From Micromonospora coriariae (GTDB lineage: Bacteria > Actinomycetota > Actinomycetes > Mycobacteriales > Micromonosporaceae), in assembly GCF_900091455.1 (NCBI RefSeq), contig NZ_LT607412.1:2914001-2978000 (forward strand): a stretch of 64,000 bases of DNA. Reading direction: 5' to 3'. The translations under genes and the position numbers were made by a program. The notes beneath the pieces are model-generated. The model was not told where the DNA came from. It ran no database searches and saw only the letters and a list, made by a program, of their open reading frames with translations. Shown here piece after piece: positions 35,982 to 49,460 of this stretch (position 1 is its first letter; each line of letters starts with the position of its first letter).

Positions 35982-36964
35982 ATGAGCCTGCTCGACGTCC
36001 GTGACCTGAGCGTGGTGTTCCAGCGACGCGGCGAGCGGCCCTTCACCGCCGTCGACAAGGTCAGCTTCACAGTGGAACCGGGGCAGACCGTCGGCCTGGT
36101 CGGTGAGTCCGGCTGCGGCAAGAGCGTGACCAGCCTGGCCATCATGGGCCTGCTGCCCAAGCGGGGCAACAAGGTCACCGGGGAGGTGCTCTTCGAGGGC
36201 GCCGACCTGTTGAAGCTGCGGCCGGACGACATGCGCGACCGGCGGGGCCGGGAGATCAGCATGATCTTCCAGGACCCGCTGTCGTCGCTGAACCCGGTCA
36301 TCCCGATCGGAATCCAGGTCGCCGAGGTGCTGGAACGCCACCAGGGCCGGGACCGCAAGCAGGCGTTGCGGGAGGCGCGGGACCTGCTCGACGCGGTCGG
36401 GATTCCGGATCCGCAGCGGCGGCTCAGTGAGTACCCGCACCAGATCTCCGGCGGGATGCGCCAGCGGGCGCTGATCGCCATCGCGCTGGCCTGCAAGCCC
36501 CGGCTGCTGATCGCCGACGAGCCGACCACCGCCCTCGACGTGACCATCCAGGCGCAGATCCTCACCCTGCTCAAGCAGCTGGTCGACGAGACCGGCACCG
36601 CGCTCGTCATGATCACACACGATCTGGGCGTGGTGGCCGGGCTCTGCGACACGGTCAACGTGCTCTACGGCGGCAAGGTGGTCGAGCGGGCACGACGGCA
36701 CGAGCTGTTCGCGCACGCCCGGCACCCGTACACGCACGGGCTGCTCAACTCGGTGCCCCGGCTCGACTCACCGCGTGGTGAGCGGCTGCACGCGATCCGC
36801 GGGTCCGTCTCGGACAACATCCCGTGGGCCGAGGGGTGCGCCTTCGCGCCGCGCTGCGACAACGTCGTGGACGCGTGCCTGGAGGGGCCTCCGCCGCTCG
36901 AACCCACAGCCACCGGCGGCGACCTGCGCTGCAACAACCCCGTCTCCGAGGAGGTGGCGGTCCG

Positions 36965-36968
<4 letters not shown>
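35982..36968 (+). CDS. Peptide ABC transporter ATP-binding protein, DppD-like
   Basis: A 328-residue ATPase: Walker A GESGCGKS at 41-48, Q-loop [11 protein letters not shown], signature [16 protein letters not shown], Walker [13 protein letters not shown] and H-loop MITHDLG. The C-terminal oligopeptide-transporter domain ends with a Cys-containing motif ([15 protein letters not shown]) that in this family can hold an iron-sulphur cluster. Its stop codon overlaps the start of the next ATPase gene. Confidence 0.94.
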
Positions 36969-38065
<1,097 letters not shown>

Positions 38066-38070
38066 CGCAG

Positions 38071-38103
38071 CCAGGGGCCGTCCTGTCACAGGACGGCCCC
38101 TGG
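38071..38103. terminator. Terminator of the peptide ABC operon
   Basis: Perfect 16-bp stem (CCAGGGGCCGTCCTGT with its complement) around a single C, starting 5 bp after the stop codon. The opposite-strand gene ends at 38135, so it can serve both directions. Confidence 0.88.
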
Positions 38104-38134
38104 GCGTGCGGCCTGACGTGCCCCGGCGTGAGGC

Positions 38135-38629
38135 TCAGCCCTCCGGACGGTGCAGCAGGGCCACCGCGACGCCGTGCACCGCGTCGAGACCTGCCGGGTC
38201 GGGCAGCGGCACCGAGCCGCCGGTCACCGCGTACCACTCGTCCGCGTCCTTGTACTGCACGTTCAGCGTGACCCGACCGTCGGCGTAGCTGGTGCGCAGG
38301 GTCAGCTCCCCGGTCACCACACCCACCTCGTCGGTCATCACCCCGCCCGGCCCCGGGACGATGTCCGCGGTACGCGTGGCGCCGCTGGCCGCGTCCGCGT
38401 CCATGCCGGCACCCGGCGACGCGGTGTCGGGCGGGTTGGGGCCGTCCGCGCTCATCCCCGCGCCGGGCACCGTGCCGGCGGTACCGGTGCTGCCGTCCAC
38501 GGTCATGCCCGCGGTCGCTGGCCCGGCCGACGCGCTGCCGGTCGCCGCCGCCGCGTCCTCTCCGCCCGCGTCCGGCGTCTGCTCCGGGGCCGGGCTCGCC
38601 CCGGCCCCTGTCACGGCTTGTTCGCCCAT
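38135..38629 (-). CDS. Hypothetical protein with low-complexity N-terminus
   Basis: A 164-residue acidic protein. Residues 1-100 are Ala/Gly/Pro/Thr-rich and probably disordered; the last 60 (from GVVTGELTLRTSYADGR) form a compact beta-rich domain with a YKDADEWYAVTGG segment. No family recognised. The ATG at 38629 lies inside the end of the HNH nuclease gene (19-bp overlap) with GGAGGG upstream, so translation is coupled to the nuclease. Confidence 0.65.
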   Translation of the reverse strand: MGEQAVTGAGASPAPEQTPDAGGEDAAAATGSASAGPATAGMTVDGSTGTAGTVPGAGMSADGPNPPDTASPGAGMDADAASGATRTADIVPGPGGVMTDEVGVVTGELTLRTSYADGRVTLNVQYKDADEWYAVTGGSVPLPDPAGLDAVHGVAVALLHRPEG

Positions 38630-39267
38630 GTGCAGCCCTCCAACATGTCGTTCAGGGCGGCCTTCTCGGCACTGGTCACCGTCAGCCGCCAGTGGTGCTT
38701 GACCGTCACCCAGCTCTCGGCGTACTGGCACCAGTACGACCGGTTCGCCGGTTTCCACTGGGACGGGTCCTGGTCACCCTTTGCCCGGTTCGAGGACGCG
38801 GAAACCGCGAGAAGCTGAGGCCGCGTCGTGTCGTTGGCGAAATCGCCGCGCTTCGCGTCGTTCCAATCGTCGGCACCCGATCGCCACGCGTTGGCCAACG
38901 GCACCATGTGGTCGATGTCCACGTCGGACGGATCAGTGGCGCTGCGACCGTCGTAAACGCTCTCCCAGCGCCCGCCGACCACGTTGCAGCCGGAGAGCTT
39001 CACGTCCTTGCCGTCGCGCTGCAGGATGGTGTCCCGCACGTCGCAGTTCTTGCCGGTGTTCCGCCAGTGCGGGAAGTGCTCACGGCTGTAGCCCTTCATC
39101 GAGCCGGCGCTGGCGACCGTCAGCTGGCCCAACTGCTCGACGGCGTTGCTGCCGCCACTCGGTGGCGCCGCGTCGGGCTCATCGGGCGGGACGCAACCGG
39201 CCACGCCGAGCGCCAGCGCCGCGACGAGCGCGGCCACCGCCGCGCGCGGTCCTGATCTGGTACGCAC
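38611..39267 (-). CDS. Secreted HNH (DUF1524-type) nuclease lipoprotein
   Basis: A 218-residue predicted lipoprotein (lipobox GVAGC, Cys25) with an HNH-family domain: the DVDIDHMVPLANAWRSGADDW segment gives the DxDH core, followed by NRAKGDQDPSQWKP with the conserved Asn/Asp and a Cys-containing end (SYWCQYAESW). Such exported nucleases are common in actinobacteria and are thought to degrade extracellular DNA. The GTG at 39267 is chosen because GGAGAGG is 8 bases upstream; GTG three codons earlier is possible. Divergent from the MFS gene. Confidence 0.85.
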   Translation of the reverse strand: MRTRSGPRAAVAALVAALALGVAGCVPPDEPDAAPPSGGSNAVEQLGQLTVASAGSMKGYSREHFPHWRNTGKNCDVRDTILQRDGKDVKLSGCNVVGGRWESVYDGRSATDPSDVDIDHMVPLANAWRSGADDWNDAKRGDFANDTTRPQLLAVSASSNRAKGDQDPSQWKPANRSYWCQYAESWVTVKHHWRLTVTSAEKAALNDMLEGCTWANKP

Positions 39268-39374
39268 AGACGACACCTCTCCAGCTTGCGGTCTCCCGGC
39301 GATTGCGCACAGTACCCGGGCATGGTTTCGGCGTTTCGTGGCGTCTCCCACATGGTGCAAGGCAGATTGGTGGG

Positions 39375-40868
39375 ATGACCGCACCCGTACCGGCGCCGGC
39401 ACTGCGGATGGGGACCGCCGCCGGCCGGGGGACCCTGCTCGCCGCGGTGCTCGCCTCCGGCATGGTCTTCCTGGACAGCACGGTCGTCAACGTGGCGCTG
39501 CCCAAGCTCGGCCAGGACCTCGACGCGAACGTGGCGGATCTGCAGTGGACCGTCAACGGCTACCTGCTGATGCTGGCGGCGTTCGTGCTGCTCGGCGGCG
39601 CGCTCGGGGACCGCTTCGGCCGGCGACGGGTCTTCCTGACCGGGGTGGTCTGGTTCACCGCCGCCTCGGTGCTCTGTGGGCTGGCCCAGGGCACCGGCTG
39701 GCTGATTGCGGCGCGGTTCCTCCAGGGTGCCGGCGGCGCCCTGCTCACCCCCGGGTCGCTGTCGGTGCTCCAGGCCAGCTTCCACCCGGACGACCGGGGC
39801 CGGGCGATCGGCGCCTGGGCCGGGCTGTCCGGCGTGTCCACCGCACTGGGTCCGTTCATCGGCGGCTGGCTGATCGACGCGCTGTCCTGGCGGTGGATCT
39901 TCTTCCTCAACCTGCCGATCGCCGTGCTGGTACTGCTGGCGGCCCTTCGCTGGGTGCCGGAGAGCCGGGACGAGAACGCCTCCGGGACGGTGGGGCCGGG
40001 CCGGACCCGACGCCGGTTCGACGTGGCCGGGGCGCTGCTCGGCGCGTTCGCGCTCGCCGGTGTCACGTACGCCCTGATCGACGCGCCGGCGCGCGGCTTC
40101 GACTCGGCCCCGGTGGTGGTCGCGGCACTGGTCGGGGTGCTGGCCGCGGTGGCCTTCGTGCTGCTGGAACGGCGGCGCGGAGACACCGCGATGCTGCCCA
40201 CCGGGCTGTTCCGCAGCCGGCTCTTCTCGGTACTGAATATCTTCACAGTGGTGGTCTACGCCGCGCTGAGCGGTTTCACCTTCTTCTTCGCCGTCTACCT
40301 GCAGAACGTGGTCGAGTGGTCGGCCTTCCGCACCGGGATCGCGCTGCTGCCGATGACGGTGCTGCTGCTGATCGGGTCGGCCCGGGCCGGCGCGCTGTCG
40401 GCGCGGATCGGCCCACGGCTGCCGCTGGCCGTCGGACCGGCGGTGGCGGCCGCCGGGCTGCTGATGCTGCGCGACGTCGGCCCGGGCGCGTCGTACTGGC
40501 GTGAGGTGCTGCCCGGGGTGCTGCTCTTCGGGCTCGGGCTGACCCTGGTGGTGGCACCGTTGACCGCATCGGTGCTGGCCGCAGTGGAGGACCGGTTCTC
40601 CGGCGTGGCCAGCGGCTTCAACAACGCCGCGTCCCGGGCCGGCGGCCTGCTCGCGGTGGCCGCGCTGCCGCTGCTGGTCGGCCTCTCCGGCGGCGGGTAC
40701 GAGCAGAAATCCGAGCTGACGCACGCGTTCCGGGGCGCGATGACCTGGTGCGCCGGCCTGTTGCTGACCGGCGCGGTGCTGGCCCTCGTCCTGGTCCACC
40801 GGCCGCCCCGCGCGGCCCCGCCGTCGCAGCCCTGCCACTCCCTGCCCGCCGCCACACCCCCGAAGTGA
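39375..40868 (+). CDS. MFS transporter, DHA2 (EmrB/QacA-like) family
   Basis: A 497-residue exporter with 14 predicted helices. LDSTVVNVALPKLGQDL in helix 1 is motif D1, GALGDRFGRRRVF is motif A, and PSLSVL-like antiporter motif C reads GVSTALGPFIGGWLID. DHA2 proteins export drugs or dyes by proton antiport. The ATG at 39375 gives a standard N-terminus but has only a weak ribosome site. Its stop codon lies inside the left arm of the long hairpin at 40862. Confidence 0.9.
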   Translation: MTAPVPAPALRMGTAAGRGTLLAAVLASGMVFLDSTVVNVALPKLGQDLDANVADLQWTVNGYLLMLAAFVLLGGALGDRFGRRRVFLTGVVWFTAASVLCGLAQGTGWLIAARFLQGAGGALLTPGSLSVLQASFHPDDRGRAIGAWAGLSGVSTALGPFIGGWLIDALSWRWIFFLNLPIAVLVLLAALRWVPESRDENASGTVGPGRTRRRFDVAGALLGAFALAGVTYALIDAPARGFDSAPVVVAALVGVLAAVAFVLLERRRGDTAMLPTGLFRSRLFSVLNIFTVVVYAALSGFTFFFAVYLQNVVEWSAFRTGIALLPMTVLLLIGSARAGALSARIGPRLPLAVGPAVAAAGLLMLRDVGPGASYWREVLPGVLLFGLGLTLVVAPLTASVLAAVEDRFSGVASGFNNAASRAGGLLAVAALPLLVGLSGGGYEQKSELTHAFRGAMTWCAGLLLTGAVLALVLVHRPPRAAPPSQPCHSLPAATPPK

Positions 40869-40924
40869 AAGGAAGGGCCCCTTGTTAACGCCAGGCGTTA
40901 ACAAGGGGCCCTTCCTTTCACTTC
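40862..40924. repeat. Perfect 63-bp hairpin between MFS gene and leuA
   Basis: Two exactly complementary 31-bp arms (40862-40892 and 40894-40924) are separated by a single A. The arm includes GAAAGGAAGGGCCCCTTGTT and GTTAAC. It contains the MFS stop codon and ends 20 bp before the leuA stop codon, so both convergent transcripts run into it. It can act as a bidirectional terminator or form a cruciform. Confidence 0.95.
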
Positions 40925-40943
40925 ATGCGCCGGGATGGGGCGT

Positions 40944-42932
<1,989 letters not shown>

Positions 42933-44204
42933 TTATGGGACCGGGGCCATGGCCGGCGCCGCGGCCTCGGCACCCAGCCGCGGCGTCCGTTGCGCCCAGG
43001 CCACCGCGGGCACGATCGCCACCGCTACCAGCACGAAGATCGCTGCCGTCGGTAACCAACCCCACCCGCCGGTGGTCACCCCGAGCGCGGTCAGCCCCGC
43101 CGGGGCGATCAGGTACTGGACCTGCACGCCGAGTCCGAGCGCCCCCACGTACGCACCGCGCTGGTCGGCCGGCGGCAGGGTGGCGGTGAGCCCCCAGGTG
43201 CCCGCCGACTCGATCAGCTCGGCCAGGATCAGCAGCAACGCGGCGGCCACCAGCACCACCACTGTGAGCGCGCCCCGAGTGACGCCTGAAATCGGCAGGA
43301 CCAGGCAGAACAGGGCGATCAGCAGTCCACCCCGACGGGAGGCCCGGGCCGCGCCCACCGCGGTGTCCGCGCCCCGGCTGACACGCACCTGGAGCAGCAC
43401 GATCAGGACGGTGTTGAGCAGCACCAGCCCGGCGATCATCGTCTTCGGGGCGTCGGTGCGGGTGAGGATCCACAGCGGCATGACCGTCAGGTAGAGCACC
43501 CCGTGCGCGGTGAGCAGCCCGGACACCAGGGACACCGCCATGAACGGCCGGTCCCGCAGCACGTCGAGCCGACTCATCGGCTCCGCCGGTCGGGCCACCT
43601 GCGGCAGCCGGGGCAGTCGCCGCACGAAGAGGGCCGTCACGAGGAAGACCGTCGAGATGAACCAGACCATTCCCCGGTACGCGGTGATCGTGTCCACCGC
43701 CAGCACCAGGCCGCTGATCACCGCGCCGAGCCCGAAGCCGACGTTCAGCGACGAGCGCTGGTACGCCATCGCCGTGACCCGTTCGGCCGGCGGGAGCGCG
43801 TTGATCGAGTAGACCTGCCGGGCCACGCCGACAGCGGCGTCCACGGCGGCCAGCGCCACCACCACGGCGAGGAACCCCGCGAAGCCGCCCACGAACGGGT
43901 AGGTCGCGAACAGCGCCGCGTTGAGCACCAGCCCCACCACCCAGACCCGCTGCGGCCCGTACCGGTCGGTGAGCCCACCCAGCGGCACCGTGCCCAGCAG
44001 CGACACCCCCGCCGCGATGGACAGCCCCAACCCGACCTGGGCGGCGCTGAGCCCGAGTGCCCGGGTGAAGAAGACGGCGCTGCCGGCGTGGAACAGGCCG
44101 CTGCCGACGGCGTAGACCATGGCCTGCACGGCCAGGGCGCGGGTCAGCCCGGCCGGCGGTACGACGTCTCGAACGGCGGTACGGATGGTTTCTCTGGTCC
44201 CCAT
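42933..44204 (-). CDS. MFS transporter
   Basis: A 423-residue transporter with twelve hydrophobic segments; GGLTDRYGPQRVWVVG is motif A between helices 2 and 3 and YSINALPPAERVTAMAYQRS lies in the central part. It resembles actinobacterial MFS exporters that occur divergently from DUF5937/ArsR-type regulators. The start codons of the two genes are 77 bp apart, so the regulator likely controls it. The ATG at 44204 is preceded by a GGGG-rich stretch. Confidence 0.88.
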   Translation of the reverse strand: MGTRETIRTAVRDVVPPAGLTRALAVQAMVYAVGSGLFHAGSAVFFTRALGLSAAQVGLGLSIAAGVSLLGTVPLGGLTDRYGPQRVWVVGLVLNAALFATYPFVGGFAGFLAVVVALAAVDAAVGVARQVYSINALPPAERVTAMAYQRSSLNVGFGLGAVISGLVLAVDTITAYRGMVWFISTVFLVTALFVRRLPRLPQVARPAEPMSRLDVLRDRPFMAVSLVSGLLTAHGVLYLTVMPLWILTRTDAPKTMIAGLVLLNTVLIVLLQVRVSRGADTAVGAARASRRGGLLIALFCLVLPISGVTRGALTVVVLVAAALLLILAELIESAGTWGLTATLPPADQRGAYVGALGLGVQVQYLIAPAGLTALGVTTGGWGWLPTAAIFVLVAVAIVPAVAWAQRTPRLGAEAAAPAMAPVP

Positions 44205-44281
44205 GTCCGAGGAGTGAAGCGGGCCCCCATCGTTCCGGTCGAGTCTTTTAGGCTGGACCGAATCCTGTTCCTGGGGGGCGT
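44205..44281. promoter_or_regulatory. Divergent promoter with operator-like inverted repeat
   Basis: The 77 bp between the MFS and ArsR-type genes contain CCGGTCGAG and TGGACCGAA, an inverted repeat (CGGTC/GACCG) around an AT-richer centre (TCTTTTAG). This is a reasonable binding site for the adjacent winged-helix regulator. Confidence 0.45.
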
Positions 44282-45268
44282 GTGTCCGAGTTGCGGTTCA
44301 GCCTGGCCGACGTGGCGGGAGTGCGGCTCGCCGTGTCTCCGGCCAACGAGACGGTCATGAGCATGTGGGCGCTGGCCAACCCGGTCCGCTACGCGGTGCA
44401 CCTGCCCTGGATCGACCGGGCCCGGGTGACGGTGCGTCGTCCCGAGGTGGCCGACCGGGTCCGACCTCTGGTGGGGTTGGTCGTGCCGGGTCGCTGGCTG
44501 CCCGACTTCCTCACCCCCGCGGCCCGACCGAACGTGGAGATGGCCGAGCAGCTCGACCAGATCGCCGCGACGCCGCCGGCCGTGGTGGTCCAGGACCTGC
44601 TGTCGACCACCTGGCAAAAACCGCTGAGCCCGTTCGGGCGGGCGCTGCTCGCCGACCCCGGCGGGCTGCTGCCGCAGGTCGTAGACGCGGTGCGGGTCTG
44701 GTACGACGAAGCGATCGCCCCGGACTGGCCGCGGATGCGGGCGCTGCTCGACGCCGACGTGGCGTACCGGGCCGCGCAGCTCGCCGAGAGCGGCGCCGGT
44801 CGGTTCTTCGAGCAGCTCCACCCGAGCCTGCGCTGGCACGGCGACCGGGTGATCAGCGACGACACGTTCGAGCGGGACTTCGACCTCCGCGGTCGTGGGC
44901 TGGCGCTGAACCCGACGGTGTTCACCGAGCAGCACGTGCTGTGGAACCTGCTGGAGGATTCGCTGCCGGCCGGCGCGTACCCCGTCCGTGCCGTCGGGAC
45001 GCTCTGGGAGGCGGCCGCGCCGCCGTCCGGCGACCCACTGGCACGGGTGATCGGGCCGGGCCGGACCGCGCTGCTGTACCTGCTCGAGACGGCGCTGACC
45101 ACCACCGACCTGGCCCGGCTCACCGGGATGTCCGCCGGAAACGTCTCCCAGCACCTGGCCGCGCTGCACGGCGCCGGCCTGGTGTCCCGGTCCCGCGAGG
45201 GTCGGCACGTGCGCTATCACAACACCGATGCCGCGGCGGTCCTCGTCCGGGCCAGCCGGGGCGGGTGA
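44282..45268 (+). CDS. ArsR-type winged-helix regulator with DUF5937 domain
   Basis: A 328-residue regulator. The first 230 residues (MSELRFSLADVAGVRLAVSP onward) are the DUF5937 sensor region and the last 75 a winged helix-turn-helix: LTTTDLARLTGMSAGNVSQH then LHGAGLVSRSREGRHVRY, the ArsR wing. No Cys-rich metal site (ELCVCDL) is present, so metal sensing is unlikely. Divergent from the MFS gene; probably its local repressor with an unknown small-molecule signal. Confidence 0.87.
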   Translation: MSELRFSLADVAGVRLAVSPANETVMSMWALANPVRYAVHLPWIDRARVTVRRPEVADRVRPLVGLVVPGRWLPDFLTPAARPNVEMAEQLDQIAATPPAVVVQDLLSTTWQKPLSPFGRALLADPGGLLPQVVDAVRVWYDEAIAPDWPRMRALLDADVAYRAAQLAESGAGRFFEQLHPSLRWHGDRVISDDTFERDFDLRGRGLALNPTVFTEQHVLWNLLEDSLPAGAYPVRAVGTLWEAAAPPSGDPLARVIGPGRTALLYLLETALTTTDLARLTGMSAGNVSQHLAALHGAGLVSRSREGRHVRYHNTDAAAVLVRASRGG

Positions 45269-45281
45269 CCCCGGCGCTCGA

Positions 45282-45812
45282 TCAGCGCAGCAGCAGCTCG
45301 GCGACCGGACGGCGGCGACGCAGGCCGGTCTCGCGGGCCCGCAGCTCGGCCGGAAGGGCGAACGGGTCCCCGAGTCGGCCGACGGCGGCGACCACCAACG
45401 GGCGGACGCCGCCGGGCAGGTCGAGCTCGGTGGAGAGGCCGGCCCGGTCGAACCGGGTGAGCTGGTGCACGTGCAGCCCGAGCGCGGTGGCCTGCACGGT
45501 CAGGTGGGCGACCGCCTGCCCCAGGTCGTACGCGGCCCGCTCGGTGTCGAGGCCGGTGTGGGCGCCGACCACCAGGGTCGCGGCGTGCCGGATCCAGATC
45601 TGGTCGTCGACCGGGAGGTTGATCAGGATCCGTTTCCAGGTCTCGTCGTCGCGGTGGCCGAGGGCGAACCGCCAGGGTTGCCCGTTCTCCGCCGACGGTG
45701 CCCAGCGCGCGGCCTCAAGCAGCGAGGCGGACTCCTCCGGGGTCAGCTCGGCGCCCGGGTCGAAAGCTCGTGGACTCCAGCGGTAGGCGAGCAGCGGGGT
45801 GAGGTCGGCCAT
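45282..45812 (-). CDS. Nitroreductase family protein
   Basis: A 176-residue FMN-dependent nitroreductase-fold protein. YRWSPRAFDPG and EAARWAPSAENGQPWRF are the FMN phosphate-binding regions; DLGQAVAHLTVQATALGLHVHQL is the conserved central helix. Members reduce nitro groups, quinones or enones with NAD(P)H. Single gene convergent with the ArsR-type regulator. Confidence 0.87.
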   Translation of the reverse strand: MADLTPLLAYRWSPRAFDPGAELTPEESASLLEAARWAPSAENGQPWRFALGHRDDETWKRILINLPVDDQIWIRHAATLVVGAHTGLDTERAAYDLGQAVAHLTVQATALGLHVHQLTRFDRAGLSTELDLPGGVRPLVVAAVGRLGDPFALPAELRARETGLRRRRPVAELLLR

Positions 45813-45896
45813 ACACCGGATCGTTCTGTATGGGTGATTCGCCCCTCAGGATGGGGTGGTTAAATGTGGGCAAGAGCACCCGTAACGGGACGAAGA

Positions 45897-46685
45897 TCAG
45901 GGCGTTCCCGCGCTCGGGCTCTCCGGCGGGTCCGGGGTCGGCGGCGCCGCGGTGTCGAGCGGCTCCCGGTCGATGACCACCGGGCCGGCCAGCTGCACGG
46001 TGGCCGGTGCCGGGCCGGGTGCAGCGGCCAGCCGCAGCGTCCCGGCCCCGGTCCGGACGCCGGTCGGCGTGCCGTCCTGGTCGTAGCAGTAGATGCCCAC
46101 ATCCAGCGGTGCGTTGAGCGACGCCGAGGTGGAATCCACCGAGTAGCAGGTGCCGGTGAGGCCCTCGGGCGCGTTGGCCGGGGCGACAGCCAACGGCGCG
46201 CGTCGGTCGGTGAGAACGTTCAGCCAGTCGGTGAGCAGGTGCTGGACCCGGGGGTCCGACCGGCGTGGGATCGCGTCGTCGCGATCACCCAGGCGTACGC
46301 AACTCGCCGACCCGGTATGACCGGCCGACGGCAGGGCGCACTGGAACAGCCCGTCGGCCGTGCTGGCCATCGAGACATCGGCGGTGCCACCCAGGGCGCC
46401 CCCCGGCACATCCACCCGCCAGCTGCCGTCGTTCGCGCTGGTGAACACGATGGTGCGATCCGGTTGACCCGCCTGGCTGTACACGTACTGGGCCACCAGG
46501 TGACGGTCCTGAGCCGCCGCGGCCAGCGCGGCCAGCTCATCCCGGGCGGCGTCCACCTCGACCGACCCCGGATCGGCGGGCGGTGGAGCCGGTGGCTGCT
46601 CAGTGGTGCAGGCGACCATTAGTGCCGGCAGGGCGAGGACGAGCGGCCCGAGCACGCGGCCGGCCGAGCGGGTGAGGACGGGCAC
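45897..46685 (-). CDS. Lipoprotein of unknown function
   Basis: A 262-residue predicted lipoprotein: GTG start, hydrophobic signal and lipobox LMVAC (Cys26), then a Pro-rich linker. The mature domain (from about residue 50) is beta-rich with a Cys pair (FQCALPSAGHTGSASC) and another (TCYSVD, IYCYDQDG), suggesting two disulphides. The pattern resembles mycobacterial LpqN/LppX-like or cell-surface sensor lipoproteins but I cannot assign it. The ribosome site is weak. Confidence 0.72.
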   Translation of the reverse strand: MPVLTRSAGRVLGPLVLALPALMVACTTEQPPAPPPADPGSVEVDAARDELAALAAAAQDRHLVAQYVYSQAGQPDRTIVFTSANDGSWRVDVPGGALGGTADVSMASTADGLFQCALPSAGHTGSASCVRLGDRDDAIPRRSDPRVQHLLTDWLNVLTDRRAPLAVAPANAPEGLTGTCYSVDSTSASLNAPLDVGIYCYDQDGTPTGVRTGAGTLRLAAAPGPAPATVQLAGPVVIDREPLDTAAPPTPDPPESPSAGTP

Positions 46686-46879
46686 CGGCCCATTCTGGTG
46701 GGTGCGGGCGGTTGGTGGGTGCCGACGCGTACGGGCTCGTCCCGGCGTGTCGGACGGGGCGTTGCCGCGTACCCGTCCGGACCTGGTGCGACCGGCACGG
46801 CCGGGCCCGGGCGGGCCGGATGGTGGGATCACCTGACCCGGCGTCGTTACCCGACGGATACCCTCAAGGGGTCTGACAC

Positions 46880-46907
46880 ACGCCGCCGGCCCCGGTTCCG
46901 GCGGCGT
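46880..46907 (+). promoter_or_regulatory. Hairpin in the lysC leader
   Basis: ACGCCGCCGG pairs with CCGGCGGCGT around eight bases, ending 37 bp before the lysC start. TACCCT near 46858 may be the -10 element, placing the hairpin in the 5' untranslated region. Whether it regulates is unknown; no lysine riboswitch architecture is visible in the 259-bp gap. Confidence 0.4.
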
Positions 46908-46944
46908 CGGCACGCTCAGGGTGACTGGGAGGGAGTGCACCGTC

Positions 46945-48210
<1,266 letters not shown>

Positions 48211-48215
48211 CGCCG

Positions 48216-49274
48216 ATGACGGCGCTGCCCACCCTCGCCGTGGTCGGAGCGACCGGTGCCGTCGGCACCGTCATGTGTGAGCTGCTCACCGGGCGTCGCA
48301 ACGTCTGGGGCGAGATCCGGCTGCTCGCCTCGGAGCGTTCGGTCGGGCGGCGGGTGCGCTGCCGGGGCGAGGAGCTCGTCGTCCAGGCGCTGACCCCGGA
48401 GGCGTTCGACGGCGTCGACGTGGCGATGTTCGACGTACCCGACGAGGTCTCCACCCAGTGGGCGCCGGTCGCCGTCGCCCGTGGCGCCATCGTGGTGGAC
48501 AACTCCGGTGCCTTCCGCATGGACCGGGACGTTCCGCTGGTGGTGCCGGAGATCAACCCGGAGCAGGTCCGCAACCGGCCACGGGGCATCATCGCGAACG
48601 CCAACTGCACCACCCTGGGGATGATCGTCGCGGTCGCACCGCTGCACCGCGAGTACGGCCTGCGGGAGCTGGTGCTCGCCTCCTACCAGGCGGTGTCCGG
48701 GTCCGGTCAGGCCGGCGTGGACATCCTGCACGACCAGCTCGCCAAGGTCGCCGGGGGCCGCGGGCTCGGCTCACGGACCGGCGACGTGCGGCAGGCGGTC
48801 GGCGACGACCTGGGGCCGTTCCCTGCGCCGATGGCGCTCAACGTGGTGCCCTGGGCCGGCTCGCCGGCCGACGGCGGCTGGTCGTCCGAGGAGATGAAGG
48901 TCCGCAACGAGTCGCGGAAGATTCTCGGCCTGCCCGACCTGAAGGTCTCCGCCACCTGCGTCCGGGTGCCGGTGGTGACCGGTCACTCGGTGGCCGTGCA
49001 CGCGGTCTTCGCCACCGAGGTGGACGCCGAGGGTGCCCGCGAGGCGTTGCGCAACGCCCCCGGGGTGATCCTGGTCGACGATCCCGCCGCCGGTGAGTTC
49101 CCGATGCCGATCGACGCCGTCGGCACCGACCCGTCCTGGGTCGGCCGGATCCGCCGCGCCCTCGACGACCCGCGCGCCCTCGACCTCTTCATCACCGGCG
49201 ACAACCTCCGCAAGGGCGCAGCCCTCAACACCGCCCAGATCGCCGAACTCCTGGCCAAGGACCTGACCGCCTAA
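48216..49274 (+). CDS. asd: Aspartate-semialdehyde dehydrogenase
   Basis: A 352-residue enzyme reducing aspartyl phosphate to the semialdehyde with NADPH. GATGAVG (11-17) is the cofactor motif, NANCTT carries the catalytic Cys131, and SYQAVSGSGQAG follows. HSVAVHAVF includes the proton-relay His. Directly after lysC (5-bp gap), giving the first two steps of the aspartate pathway in one transcript. The mRNA ends in a C-rich region before palindromic element C. Confidence 0.96.
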   Translation: MTALPTLAVVGATGAVGTVMCELLTGRRNVWGEIRLLASERSVGRRVRCRGEELVVQALTPEAFDGVDVAMFDVPDEVSTQWAPVAVARGAIVVDNSGAFRMDRDVPLVVPEINPEQVRNRPRGIIANANCTTLGMIVAVAPLHREYGLRELVLASYQAVSGSGQAGVDILHDQLAKVAGGRGLGSRTGDVRQAVGDDLGPFPAPMALNVVPWAGSPADGGWSSEEMKVRNESRKILGLPDLKVSATCVRVPVVTGHSVAVHAVFATEVDAEGAREALRNAPGVILVDDPAAGEFPMPIDAVGTDPSWVGRIRRALDDPRALDLFITGDNLRKGAALNTAQIAELLAKDLTA

Positions 49275-49355
49275 ACCCCCGCGCCCCTCTCCCCTCTCCC
49301 CGCCCCGCCCCGCCGCCCCCGCCGCGCCGCGCCCCGCGGGCCCCCCGCCCGGCCC

Positions 49356-49419
49356 CGTCGATCTAGGGCATATCGCTGCGGCAGGAGATCAACTCGCGGC
49401 GATATGCCCTAGATCGACG
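49356..49419. repeat. 64-bp palindromic element, copy C
   Basis: Perfect 21-bp arms (49356-49376, 49399-49419) identical to those of copy B, starting CGTCGATCTAGGGCATAT, with a 22-base centre containing GGAGATCAACT. It lies midway between the convergent asd and GGDEF genes. C-rich DNA (49276-49355) is on its left and G-rich DNA (49420-49490) on its right. Confidence 0.97.
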
Positions 49420-49460
49420 CGGGCTGGGGACGGGGGCGCGGCGCGGCGCGGCGGGAGGAC

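Noticed and set aside
46686..46944. Lysine riboswitch upstream of lysC.
   Set aside because: The region has a single GC-rich hairpin and none of the conserved multi-stem lysine-aptamer sequence.
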